A program made the position numbers and the translations under genes. The notes under the pieces are model-generated. The model was not told where the DNA came from. It did not search any database and worked only from the letters and a program-made list of their open reading frames with translations. Positions 34,244 through 42,657 of a stretch of DNA of 64,000 nt are shown piece after piece. This DNA is from Clostridia bacterium (GTDB lineage: Bacteria > Bacillota > Clostridia > Oscillospirales > Acutalibacteraceae), in the NCBI GenBank assembly GCA_017521425.1, contig JAFXCQ010000007.1, forward strand, positions 1 to 64,000, written 5' to 3'. The stretch's first letter is position 1. Every line of letters begins with the position of its first letter.

Positions 34244-35464
34244 TTATTTACCAGCTTTTTTAGAATACTTCATTTTATAAATTATTCTCATAAGATTTGC
34301 TTCGAATGCGTTGATTGCTTTAACGCCACTGTAAAGGTTTGCGCCGACTAATGTTTTACAACCCTTATCCATAACAATTTCAATTGCTTCTGCATCATAT
34401 TTTGTACCCGCTACGCAAATAGCACCGTTGTCTTTAATAAGAACTGCATTTTTATTGCCGAGTGCTTTTGTAACTTTTTTAGCAGATTTCAATGTTGCAT
34501 TTGTATCGAAAATTGCACATTTTACTGTTGGACCAATAAGCTGAGCAAAGTCATCAAGAAGAGGCTTCATCTTTTTGCCCTGCTTTGAAATTGCCATAAC
34601 ATATTCATTGTGAGAGTGGTGAATGAAGTTTACATCTTCTCTCTTTTTGTAAATAGCAAGGTGTAAATCTGCACTTTCAGGAATTTCGCCACCATCGACT
34701 TTTGCACCAGATTTAATATCAATTTTAACTGGTTCTTTATCTTCTGCAAAAATAGTCATTGTGTCGCCATTTCTTTCACTGTCAAACGGAGCAAATTCTT
34801 TTTCTGCTTTGTAACTTGAATCAGATGTAAATACACCCGCAATATAGTCTTTAACACTTAAAAGTGTGTCAACTGCTTTACCTGAAATTTCACTGCAACG
34901 GTCTGCTATATATTTTTCGCAAACATCTTCTAAAGTGCTTGCTACTTTAAAAGCGTCGTCATAGTCAGTACCAACACAAACTGCACCGTGGTGTGCTAAA
35001 ATAATCGCTTTTGACTCTGAACGGTTAAGTGCATCAATAACACCCTGTCTTAATTTGCCTGTGCCAGGAAGACCATAAGAAGCACATGGAACATCGTTGC
35101 CGATAACAGCAGAATGTTCTTCTGTGAGCGAGTTTATATCGTAGCCTAAAGCGCTCACAATAGATGCATTTGCCTGATGTGTGTGAATTACAAAGTTACA
35201 GTCAGGTCTTAATTCGTAGCAAGATGCGTGAATACCTTTTTCAGAAGATGGTTTAACATCTCCATCATAAGAAAGGTCAGAAATATTAACAAGAACAATA
35301 TCATCTGGTGTCAAATCTTCATAAGCTCTGCCGCTTGGTGTAATAACGAATTGGGTATCACTTACTCTGCAGCTGATATTACCCCATGTACGGACAATAA
35401 GCCCTGCCTTTAATAATTCGTGACCCGCTTTAATAACAATTTGTTTTGCTTCGAGAATATCCAT
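34244..35464 (-). CDS. Tandem class II aldolase/adducin-type protein
   Basis: A 406-residue protein made of two class II aldolase-like domains. The first (about 1-195) is complete: NISCR, SSEKGIHASCYE (catalytic Glu), FVIHTHQANAS (two Zn His) and ILAHHGAVCVG (third Zn His), as in FucA-type aldolases. The second (about 255-400) keeps HHSHNEY but has IKDNGAICVAG where the third His should be, so it is probably non-catalytic. The single-domain FucA is about 215 residues. The first half could cleave or form a ketose-phosphate C-C bond. It lies 66 bases after the aminotransferase on the same strand. Confidence 0.75.
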   Translation of the reverse strand: MDILEAKQIVIKAGHELLKAGLIVRTWGNISCRVSDTQFVITPSGRAYEDLTPDDIVLVNISDLSYDGDVKPSSEKGIHASCYELRPDCNFVIHTHQANASIVSALGYDINSLTEEHSAVIGNDVPCASYGLPGTGKLRQGVIDALNRSESKAIILAHHGAVCVGTDYDDAFKVASTLEDVCEKYIADRCSEISGKAVDTLLSVKDYIAGVFTSDSSYKAEKEFAPFDSERNGDTMTIFAEDKEPVKIDIKSGAKVDGGEIPESADLHLAIYKKREDVNFIHHSHNEYVMAISKQGKKMKPLLDDFAQLIGPTVKCAIFDTNATLKSAKKVTKALGNKNAVLIKDNGAICVAGTKYDAEAIEIVMDKGCKTLVGANLYSGVKAINAFEANLMRIIYKMKYSKKAGK

Positions 35465-35530
35465 ATTTGTAGTTCTCCTTTACCTACTAATAAAGCACGG
35501 AAAAAATCCGTGCTTTATACTTTGTTTTAA

Positions 35531-37012
35531 TTAGCCTTCTTTTTTAGCAACATTCTGGAATACTCTGTCAAATCTTACGAGTGCTTCGTCAATAAGTTCA
35601 GGTGTGTACTGAGCATTTGTGTAAAGACGGCTACCTGCAAGAGTAACAAGGCCTTCTGCCATGTACGCTGCACCCATGTGTTGCATTTCCTTCTTTCTTT
35701 CGCTTGTAGCTGAAAGAACACCTGGGATTTCCCAAGGTTTAGACCAGTTGATTGAGTAGTGCATTGTACCAACTGTATCAATATGACAAACAGAGCCCTG
35801 GTTGAAAGCAACGAATGGAAGGTCATATTTCTTAATGAGTTCCTGAAGACCTTTAGTAAGTCTGTCACCCATCTGACCTGCTTTCTGACAAGCATTTTGT
35901 CTGTCGATTTCTTCAAGTGTGTAGTAACCAGCAACGCAAGAAAGTGGAGTAGCAGCCATTGTACCACCCATAAATGCTTTCTTAACCTTTTCGCCACTTG
36001 CGTCAAGACCAGCACCGAGGTATTTCATATATTCTTTCTTACCACCGATACCACCAGCACCTGGGTAACCACCAGCAATAACCTTACCAAAGATTGTAAG
36101 GTCAGGTGAAACACCGTAGTAGCCCTGAGCACCAGCCATACCAATTCTGAAGCCTGTAACAACCTCATCAAAGATAAGAAGTGCGCCATATTTACGGCAA
36201 AGTCTTTCAACGCCTTTGTTGAAATCTTTATCGAGTGGTCTTGTACCGCTTTCAGGACCGATTGGTTCCATAAATACTGCAGCAGTACCGCCTTTTAATT
36301 GGTTTTTACGAAGAACTCTCTCAAGTGAATCAAGGTCATTAGGGAAGAATTCCTGTGTATGTTTAAAGAGATAAAGTGGAACACCGTGAGCCTGTGTGAA
36401 TTTTGAGCCAGGAACACGAATACTGTAACCGAGCTGGTCAGACCAACCGTGGTAAGCACCACCCATCTTAACTATGTTCTTTTTCTTTGTAGCAAGTCTT
36501 GCAACACGAACTGCAGCCATACAAGCCTCTGTACCTGAACCGAGCATACGGAACATATCTACAGATTCAACACTGTCTGCAATTTTCTTTGCAAGTTTAT
36601 ATTCAAATTCATGGAAAAGACCTGTTGAAGGACCACAAGTGTTAAGCAGGTCAATAACCTGGTCTCTTACTTCTTTAGGGTTAGAACCGAGTACAGTAGG
36701 ACCACCTGCCTGAAGGAAGTCGAAATATTCATTACCATCAATATCATAAAGCATCATACCGTCTGCTTTTGTGAAAACGAGTGGGAATGGATAGTTGAAA
36801 GCAAGGTTGTGCTGAACGCCACCAGGAATAACCTGTTTTGCTTCTTCAATCATTTCTTTACTTTTTGCACATTTCTTGTCATAATATTCTTCTTCATATT
36901 TTTTAAGAACATCTGGCTTGATTGTGTAAATAGGTTGTTTTATGAGGTTGTCGAGTTGTCTTGTAACCTCGGCAGCATCATGGTACTCTGTAATAGCGAA
37001 TCTTGTATCCAT
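35531..37012 (-). CDS. Class III PLP aminotransferase, GSA-aminomutase-like (copy A)
   Basis: A 493-residue fold-type I PLP enzyme. An N-terminal extension (about 60 residues) precedes KQVIPGGVQHN. Visible motifs are the substrate-facing FRMLGSGTEACMAAVR, MGGAYHGW (PLP ring stacking), IFDEVVTGFR (PLP Asp) and IFGKVIAGGYPGAG (Schiff-base Lys, about 316). GSA aminomutase shares these, but no hem genes are here and two non-identical paralogues occur, so a sugar or keto substrate is more likely. It is the first gene of the minus-strand arm, with promoter at 37076-37105. Confidence 0.8.
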   Translation of the reverse strand: MDTRFAITEYHDAAEVTRQLDNLIKQPIYTIKPDVLKKYEEEYYDKKCAKSKEMIEEAKQVIPGGVQHNLAFNYPFPLVFTKADGMMLYDIDGNEYFDFLQAGGPTVLGSNPKEVRDQVIDLLNTCGPSTGLFHEFEYKLAKKIADSVESVDMFRMLGSGTEACMAAVRVARLATKKKNIVKMGGAYHGWSDQLGYSIRVPGSKFTQAHGVPLYLFKHTQEFFPNDLDSLERVLRKNQLKGGTAAVFMEPIGPESGTRPLDKDFNKGVERLCRKYGALLIFDEVVTGFRIGMAGAQGYYGVSPDLTIFGKVIAGGYPGAGGIGGKKEYMKYLGAGLDASGEKVKKAFMGGTMAATPLSCVAGYYTLEEIDRQNACQKAGQMGDRLTKGLQELIKKYDLPFVAFNQGSVCHIDTVGTMHYSINWSKPWEIPGVLSATSERKKEMQHMGAAYMAEGLVTLAGSRLYTNAQYTPELIDEALVRFDRVFQNVAKKEG

Positions 37013-37075
37013 TATAAAGCCTCCTGAAAGAAAATTTAAAACACTTCTGAAAAAGTGAATATGTGTTCACCGATA

Positions 37076-37105
37076 ATTATATACCATATTAAAAAGAATT
37101 GTCAA
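37076..37105 (-). promoter_or_regulatory. Minus-strand promoter of the aminotransferase/aldolase arm
   Basis: On the minus strand TTGACA (37105-37100), 18-base spacer, TATAAT (37081-37076). RBS AGGAGGC precedes ATG 37012. Confidence 0.8.
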
Positions 37106-37257
37106 GGAAATTTGAAAGAGTTGCTTCACTTGCAGAAAAAAGTGTAGGAATAGACAAAAACGACACTGTGTTTTTGTTTAGAATTCCAACAAAAATTCAC
37201 GGAAAATTCTCATTGTGAAAACTTATAAAAAAATTAAGTGTTCTGGTTAAAGATTTG

Positions 37258-37286
37258 TTGACTTTACTGGTACAATTTGTTAAAAT
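37258..37286 (+). promoter_or_regulatory. Plus-strand promoter of the SCP2/transketolase arm
   Basis: TTGACT (37258-37263), 17-base spacer, TAAAAT (37281-37286). The two promoters are back to back with about 150 bases between them. No clear operator palindrome was seen in 37106-37257. Confidence 0.7.
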
Positions 37287-37333
37287 AAAATAGTATTGTT
37301 ACGGACAAAAATAGAGTGAAGGGAGTTAAAATT

Positions 37334-38101
37334 ATGCAGAATTTAATGGATGCAAAAACACTTGCGTATATCAATATGTTTGGTGTTTTAGGTACTTTAG
37401 AAAATCTTTGCGAATTGGTACCTGAGGCTAATGAAATTATTAAAGACCAGAAACCTATTTCAATAGGTTTTGATGTTAAAGGTGGGCCTGCTGCTACATT
37501 GTTCTTTAAAAATGGAAAATGTCGTATGGAGCAGGGTTGCGGTGCTTGTGATGTAAAATTACCATTTTCATCACCTGAAAAGTTCAACGGACTTATTGAT
37601 GGTACTGTAACACCAATCCCATCAAAGGGTTTTACTCACATCAGTTTTTTACTTAAAAAATTCACACCACTTACAGATGTACTTTCAAAGTATATGAGAG
37701 CATCTGAAGAGGATTTAAAAGACCCAGTATTTTTCGAAAGAAGTACACGTCTTATGCTTTACACAATAGGTGTTGCAATTGCACAGATTGGCAACAACGA
37801 TGAAATCGGCAAGTTCAGTGCATCACACATTATTGATGGTAGCATTTACATAGGAATTAAAAACGATATAGGTGTTGAACTTATATGTAAAGACAATCGT
37901 CTTGTAACAGTTAAAAAGCCACCTGAAAAATACAGAGCGGCTATGATTTTTGACTCAATAGAAACTGCAAGAGCTTTGTTTGATGGTAAAGTAAATGCTC
38001 TTACTTGTATCGGTACTGGTAAAATCGAAATGCACGGTATGGTTAATATGCTTGACAATGTCAATCGTATTTTAGACCGTGTTGCATTATATTTAGCGTA
38101 A
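37334..38101 (+). CDS. SCP2-like sterol/lipid-carrier domain protein (tandem, copy A)
   Basis: A 255-residue protein with two SCP2-type halves. The first (about 45-130) has ISIGFDVKGGPAATLFFKNG and the core FSSPEKFNGLIDGTVTPIP. The second (about 160-250) has IYIGIKNDIGVELICKDN and FDSIETARALFDGKVNALTC. SCP2 folds bind acyl-CoAs, fatty acids or other hydrophobic ligands; family members in Bacillota are uncharacterised. ATG 37334 with RBS GGGAG is preferred over GTG 37316. Homologous to the 41491-42306 product. It leads the plus-strand arm. Confidence 0.65.
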   Translation: MQNLMDAKTLAYINMFGVLGTLENLCELVPEANEIIKDQKPISIGFDVKGGPAATLFFKNGKCRMEQGCGACDVKLPFSSPEKFNGLIDGTVTPIPSKGFTHISFLLKKFTPLTDVLSKYMRASEEDLKDPVFFERSTRLMLYTIGVAIAQIGNNDEIGKFSASHIIDGSIYIGIKNDIGVELICKDNRLVTVKKPPEKYRAAMIFDSIETARALFDGKVNALTCIGTGKIEMHGMVNMLDNVNRILDRVALYLA

Positions 38102-38115
38102 GGGGGTAAACTGAA

Positions 38116-39381
38116 ATGTCTTTTCCATTATATACAACTACAAAATCAGATGAATGGTACGAGAGAGCTTCTAAAGTCATTCCATCAGGTGTTTACGGGC
38201 ATTTAGGTCCTGCAGAGGGTCAGTTTATTCCTGTTAACAGATGGCCTCGTTTTTCAGAAAAAGCACAAGGCACTTACTTCTGGGATGTTGATGGCAACAA
38301 ATATATTGACTATATGTGTGCTTATGGTCCCAACATTTTAGGTTATTGCGACGAAGATGTTGATAATGCTGCTATTGAGCAGATAAAAAAAGGTAACTGT
38401 ACTTCTTCACCAGATAAAATTATGGTTGAATGTGCAGAGCTTTTAGTAGATACAGTAAACACAGCAGATTGGGCATTCTTTGCAAAGAATGGTAACGATG
38501 CAACACAAGGAGCTATTTTAACTGCCCGTGCTTACACACACAGAAAAAAGCTTATTTTCTTCAACGGCTTCTACCATGGTGTTTCACCAATGGTACAAAA
38601 AATTGACTACCCAGGTGTTACTCCTGAAGATGTTGCAAACAACTTATATTGCAAATGGGATGATATTGAAGGTCTTAAAAAGACTTTACAAGAAAACGAT
38701 GGTGAAGTTGCAGCAATTATTGCTCAACCTTATAATCACGGCAACTTCTTTGACAATGCTTTCCCTGTAGATGGTTTCTGGCAAGAGGTAAGAAATCTTT
38801 GTACAGAAAAAGATATTGTTCTTATTATAGATGATGTTCGTGCAGGCTTCCGCCTTGATTTAGCGGGTTCTGACCATTTCTTCGGCTTTGAGGCAGATAT
38901 AATCTGTTTCTGTAAAGCACTTGCAAATGGTTACAATATGTCTGCATTCTGTGGTAAAGAATTTTTAAGAAGTGCTGCTTCATCACTTTCTTACACAGGC
39001 TCTTACTGGATGAGTGCAGTTCCGTTCGCTGCTTGTATTGCTTGTATAAATAAATTAAAAGCAATAAATGCACCAAAACTTTTCAATGACCTTGGTACAG
39101 AGCTTTTAACAGGTCTTAAAAAAGCAGGTGCAGAAAACGGATTTGATTTAGTTACATCAGGTCCACCAGCACTTTTCTATTTAAGAATTGCAAATGATGA
39201 TTCAATGCTTCTTCATCAGGACTGGATTGCTGAATGTGTAAACAGAGGTGTATTCTTTGCATCTCACCACAACCATTTTATAAATGCAGCATTGACTCAC
39301 GAAGATATTAACAGAACTATTGAAATTGCTGATGAAGCATTTAAGGTAGTTAAAAATAATCATCCTGAACTTTTTAAATAA
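38116..39381 (+). CDS. Class III PLP aminotransferase, GSA-aminomutase-like (copy B)
   Basis: A 421-residue paralogue of the 35531-37012 product with its own motifs. It has SKVIPSGVYGH at the start, GTYFWDVDGNKYIDYM, AFFAKNGNDATQGAI, FFNGFYHG, IIDDVRAGFR and ICFCKALANGYNMSA with the PLP Lys in CFCKAL (about 271). The PLP Asp is in IDDVRAG. It differs from copy A by lacking the N-terminal extension. Two such enzymes facing each other across one promoter region suggest two amination steps or a heteromeric enzyme. The RBS is AGGGGG. Confidence 0.8.
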   Translation: MSFPLYTTTKSDEWYERASKVIPSGVYGHLGPAEGQFIPVNRWPRFSEKAQGTYFWDVDGNKYIDYMCAYGPNILGYCDEDVDNAAIEQIKKGNCTSSPDKIMVECAELLVDTVNTADWAFFAKNGNDATQGAILTARAYTHRKKLIFFNGFYHGVSPMVQKIDYPGVTPEDVANNLYCKWDDIEGLKKTLQENDGEVAAIIAQPYNHGNFFDNAFPVDGFWQEVRNLCTEKDIVLIIDDVRAGFRLDLAGSDHFFGFEADIICFCKALANGYNMSAFCGKEFLRSAASSLSYTGSYWMSAVPFAACIACINKLKAINAPKLFNDLGTELLTGLKKAGAENGFDLVTSGPPALFYLRIANDDSMLLHQDWIAECVNRGVFFASHHNHFINAALTHEDINRTIEIADEAFKVVKNNHPELFK

Positions 39382-39417
39382 GTAATATAAATAATTTATA
39401 TATGGGAGGTAATTCTT

Positions 39418-40290
39418 ATGGCATTAACAAAACAAGAATGGTTAAGTCTTGAAAAGAAAGCTCACGAGCTTCGTAACCTTTGCCTTGATACTACATACTG
39501 GGCAGGTAGCGGTCATATCGGTGGTGGTATGAGCGTCATGGATATTATGACAGTGTGCTACCATAAATATATGCACATTAAAGTAGAGGAACCAAATTGG
39601 GAAGACCGTGACAGATTTATTTTAAGTAAAGGTCACGCAGGTATTGCTTATGCACCTGTCCTTTGCGATTTAGGTTTCAATGATAAAGAAATGCTCAAAA
39701 CCTTTAACCTTTCAGGTTCAAAAATGGGTATGCACCTTGACTCAAACAAAGTTGTAGGTGTTGACGCTTCAACCGGTTCACTCGGTCACGGACTTTCAAT
39801 AGGTGTTGGTACTGCTCTTGCAGCTCGTCTTTTAAAGAAAGATTATAAAACATTTGTTGTACTCGGCGACGGTGAGTTAGACGAAGGCTCAAACTGGGAA
39901 GCAGCAATGTCTGCGGCTCACTACAAGCTTACAAATCTTATTACTTTTGTTGACCGTAACCACAATATGATTGACGGACCAACAGAAGAGGTTATGGCAC
40001 TTGAGCCATTAGCAGACAAATGGGAAGCATTCGGCTTTATTGTTAAAAAGATTGATGGTAATAACATCAAAGAGCTTTGCGATGCTATTGACTTTGCATA
40101 CGCAAATGAAACAGATAAACCTGTTTTAATTCTTTGTGATACAGTTAAGGGCTGCGGTATTGATTTCATTGAAGGCGATTTTAGATGGCACTATGGTGCA
40201 TTTGACGATGCTAAATATGAAAATGGTAAAAAAGCTCTTGAAGAAACATATAAAAAACGTGTAGAACGTGCTGAAAAGGAGGCAGAATAA
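39418..40290 (+). CDS. Transketolase, N-terminal subunit
   Basis: A 290-residue split transketolase subunit. WAGSGHIGGGMSVMDIMT contributes to TPP binding, SKGHAGIAYAP and GSLGHGLSIGVGTAL follow, and the thiamine motif GDGELDEGSNWEAAM (about 143) and FVDRNHNMIDG are complete. Split transketolases transfer a two-carbon ketol unit and are often dedicated to specialised sugar pathways (for example apulose or sulfoquinovose routes). It is 2 bases from its C-terminal partner. The RBS is GGGAGG. Confidence 0.9.
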   Translation: MALTKQEWLSLEKKAHELRNLCLDTTYWAGSGHIGGGMSVMDIMTVCYHKYMHIKVEEPNWEDRDRFILSKGHAGIAYAPVLCDLGFNDKEMLKTFNLSGSKMGMHLDSNKVVGVDASTGSLGHGLSIGVGTALAARLLKKDYKTFVVLGDGELDEGSNWEAAMSAAHYKLTNLITFVDRNHNMIDGPTEEVMALEPLADKWEAFGFIVKKIDGNNIKELCDAIDFAYANETDKPVLILCDTVKGCGIDFIEGDFRWHYGAFDDAKYENGKKALEETYKKRVERAEKEAE

Positions 40291-40291
40291 T

Positions 40292-41302
40292 ATGGCTGGC
40301 GGATTATCTTACACAGCAGAACAATCAACATCTCTTTCAACTGCTGAAATTTACGGTCAGGCTCTTGTTGAATTAGCTGAAGCACATCCGGAAGTTGTTG
40401 CTTTAACAGCTGACCTTGCAAAATCAACTAAAATTGGTGATTTCCAGAAGAAATTCCCTGACAGATTTTTCAATGTAGGTATTGCGGAGCAAAATATGTT
40501 TGGTGTTGCAGCGGGTATGGCAAAGGCTGGTCTTGTACCATTCCTTTCAACATTCTCACAATTCGCATCATTCCGTTCTGCAGACCAGCTTCACACAGAC
40601 CTTTGCTATCAGAATGTAAATGCAAAAGTTATTGCAACTCATTCAGGTACATCTTTCGGTCAGGCTGGTTCTACTCACCACGCTATTTGTGATTTGGCCC
40701 TTACACGTTCAATTCCTAATCTTACAGTTATCTGCCCTGCAGATGGTTACGAAACATATAACGCAGTTATGGCTGCTTACAATACACCGGGTCCTTTCTA
40801 TATAAGAATTAACCGTGGTTTTGACCGTGTTCTTTATAAGGATGCAGACTATGGCTTTGAGCTTGGTAAAGCAGTAGAAGTTCACGAGGGTACAGACCTT
40901 ACAATTATTGCTTGTGGTTCTTGTGTATTCCAGGCATTACAGGCAGCAGAGTTCCTTAATAATGCAGATGGTCTTAAAATTCGTGTATTGGATATGCACA
41001 CAATTAAGCCTATTGATAAAGAAGCGATTCTTAAAGCGGTTACAGAAACTCGCCGTATTATTACTGTTGAAGATCATACAGTAATTGGCGGTCTCGGTTC
41101 AGCGGTTGCAGAGGTAGTTGTTGAATCAGGTAAAGGCTGTGCATTCAAAAAACTTGGTATTCAGGATGAATTTGCACCAATCGGTCTTCACGAAGATATT
41201 ATGTCAACTCTCGGTATCGACTCAAACGGCATCATTGCCGCAGTTCGTGAAGTTATGAAGGCTGACTTTGAAGAAGATAACGACTGGGATGACGAATTCT
41301 AA
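40292..41302 (+). CDS. Transketolase, C-terminal subunit
   Basis: A 336-residue partner of the preceding gene: pyrimidine-binding (Pyr) and C-terminal domains. GIAEQNMFGVAAGMA carries the catalytic Glu that activates TPP. FSTFSQFASFRSADQLH, THSGTSFGQAGSTHHA and CPADGYET are family-typical. ATG 40292 is chosen because AAGGAGG (40276-40282) lies in front of it; an upstream GTG at 40268 would read through the RBS. A complete Pyr-half motif set implies the heterodimer is active. Confidence 0.9.
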   Translation: MAGGLSYTAEQSTSLSTAEIYGQALVELAEAHPEVVALTADLAKSTKIGDFQKKFPDRFFNVGIAEQNMFGVAAGMAKAGLVPFLSTFSQFASFRSADQLHTDLCYQNVNAKVIATHSGTSFGQAGSTHHAICDLALTRSIPNLTVICPADGYETYNAVMAAYNTPGPFYIRINRGFDRVLYKDADYGFELGKAVEVHEGTDLTIIACGSCVFQALQAAEFLNNADGLKIRVLDMHTIKPIDKEAILKAVTETRRIITVEDHTVIGGLGSAVAEVVVESGKGCAFKKLGIQDEFAPIGLHEDIMSTLGIDSNGIIAAVREVMKADFEEDNDWDDEF

Positions 41303-41324
41303 TCGCTTTGCGATTTGAATTCAT

Positions 41325-41460
41325 CAGTGAAGAGTTAAGAGTGAATAGTGAAGAGTTGTGGGCGGGACACCCGCACCCGAATAGAAGAACGGGTTAATCT
41401 TATGCGAAGCTTTACATTGCTGACCGCAGGTCCCACAATTCTTAATTCTTAATTATCAAT
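41325..41460. repeat. Intergenic palindromic element inside the SCP2/transketolase operon
   Basis: Outer arms AAGAGTTGTGGG (41351-41362) and CCCACAATTCTT (41432-41443) are near perfect complements. gtgaagagttaagagtgaat on the left mirrors ttcttaattcttaattatca on the right. Internal small hairpins include GGGCGGGACACCCGC. It has no CDS and looks like a mobile or structural repeat rather than a plain terminator. Confidence 0.7.
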
Positions 41461-41490
41461 TTTTAATTCAATTTGAAGGGACTGAAAATT

Positions 41491-42306
41491 GTGGCAGATA
41501 AAGAACAACTTTATACTAATAAAATATTTCTTTGCGGTGCTTTACCACTTTTAAAAACAATTGTCCAGGATGTTCCGTCACTCAAGAAAAAATTTGAAAA
41601 AGTGCATTGTGTTTTTCAGGTTAGTTGTCGTGACTCTGAAGCACCTGATGGCAAATGGGGTACACATTTTGTTGTGAACGGTGACGAATGGCTTATTCAT
41701 GCAAACAAAGTTGCCCAAAGAGTAGATAAACAAAAATTTGTTGAGTTAGAATTCAAGAGTGTTGAAACAATGAACGCATTTTTCAAAGGAAAAATCGGCC
41801 CTGCAACACTCCCTAAAATGAAAGGTGTAAATTTCGTTTATGAATTCGGCGTATTTATGATGGCTCTTCTCAAAATGGCAAACCTTTTAGGTCTTGAAAC
41901 ACCACCTGAAAAAGAAGAGGATAAACGCCTTCTTGTTAAATGTTATTTCTATCTTCTTTCTGCGGGTATAAGTGCACTCAATAAAATGGGGCACGAAACA
42001 ATTCACGACTGGACTTCTAAAAGCCCTGACCGTGTTTATGCGTGGAAGGTTAATGACGAACCAACAGTTTCTGCTTATATAAGAATTAAAGCAGGTAAAA
42101 GTAAGGCAGGTCGCGGCGAATACAAGAGAGCATTACCATTCTTTACAATGCGTTTTGACAATCTCGATAGTGCATTAGGTATTTTAATGTCAATTGACGA
42201 TATGTTGGAATCAGTGCAAAAAGGTAAGCTTATTATGGATGGTGCTCCTGAATTCGGCGCACAAATAGGCGAATATATGCTTATGGTTGGTGCGTACGCA
42301 AAATAA
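41491..42306 (+). CDS. SCP2-like lipid-carrier domain protein (tandem, copy B)
   Basis: A 271-residue homologue of the 37334-38101 product. Its first half (about 30-130) carries VFQVSCRDSEAPDGKWGTHF and LEFKSVETMNAFFKGKIGP. The second half (about 190-265) carries AYIRIKAGKS and FDNLDSALGILMSIDDMLES. An Ala/Met/Leu-rich helical region links them. GTG 41491 with RBS GAAGGG is preferred over TTG 41473. It is separated from the transketolase by a palindromic element but stays on the same strand with no other promoter seen, so it probably belongs to the operon. Confidence 0.6.
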   Translation: MADKEQLYTNKIFLCGALPLLKTIVQDVPSLKKKFEKVHCVFQVSCRDSEAPDGKWGTHFVVNGDEWLIHANKVAQRVDKQKFVELEFKSVETMNAFFKGKIGPATLPKMKGVNFVYEFGVFMMALLKMANLLGLETPPEKEEDKRLLVKCYFYLLSAGISALNKMGHETIHDWTSKSPDRVYAWKVNDEPTVSAYIRIKAGKSKAGRGEYKRALPFFTMRFDNLDSALGILMSIDDMLESVQKGKLIMDGAPEFGAQIGEYMLMVGAYAK

Positions 42307-42331
42307 TTAACAAAAACTTAAAAAAATTCAC

Positions 42332-42360
42332 TTGACACAATGCTTGATTTCTTGTATAAT
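42332..42360 (+). promoter_or_regulatory. Consensus promoter of rpsU
   Basis: Perfect TTGACA (42332-42337), 17-base spacer, perfect TATAAT (42355-42360). Confidence 0.92.
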
Positions 42361-42419
42361 GTCATATGTATTATGATAATTATACCTTTGTTGGTAACAA
42401 CGGAGGGAGGGAATGTTAA

Positions 42420-42596
42420 ATGAGTCAGGTAAAAGTTAAAGAAAACGAGTCCTTAGATAGTGCACTTCGCAGATTCAAAAGACAAACATCAAGAGACGGT
42501 GTTATCCAAGAAGTTCGTAAAAGAGAGCATTATGAAAAACCCTCTGTAAAGAGAAAGAAAAAATCCGAGGCTGCTCGTAAACGCAAATATTATTAA
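42420..42596 (+). CDS. rpsU: 30S ribosomal protein S21
   Basis: A 58-residue basic protein: [20 protein letters not shown], then a stretch with [20 protein letters not shown] and a Lys/Arg-rich tail ([15 protein letters not shown]). It matches the whole S21 family, which is about 60 residues. S21 helps the small subunit pair with the Shine-Dalgarno sequence. The RBS is a doubled AGGGAGGG. It stands alone between a perfect promoter and a terminator. Too short for default gene finders, so it is easy to miss. Confidence 0.95.
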   Translation: MSQVKVKENESLDSALRRFKRQTSRDGVIQEVRKREHYEKPSVKRKKKSEAARKRKYY

Positions 42597-42601
42597 AATG
42601 T

Positions 42602-42640
42602 AAAGAGATGATGCCTTATGGTATCATCTCTTTTATTTTA
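42602..42640 (+). terminator. Terminator after rpsU
   Basis: AAAGAGATGATGCC-ttat-GGTATCATCTCTTT stem with one bulge, followed by tattttatttt. Confidence 0.9.
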
Positions 42641-42657
42641 TCTTTACTATATTTAGA

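Noticed and set aside
35575-36015. 146-codon minus-strand frame inside the aminotransferase gene
   Set aside because: A shifted frame of a gene with complete PLP motifs; leucine/threonine-rich composition without recognisable domains.
35531-39381. Haem (hemL) biosynthesis genes
   Set aside because: The two proteins resemble GSA aminomutase, but there are two different copies and no other hem gene nearby; context favours sugar or lipid amination.
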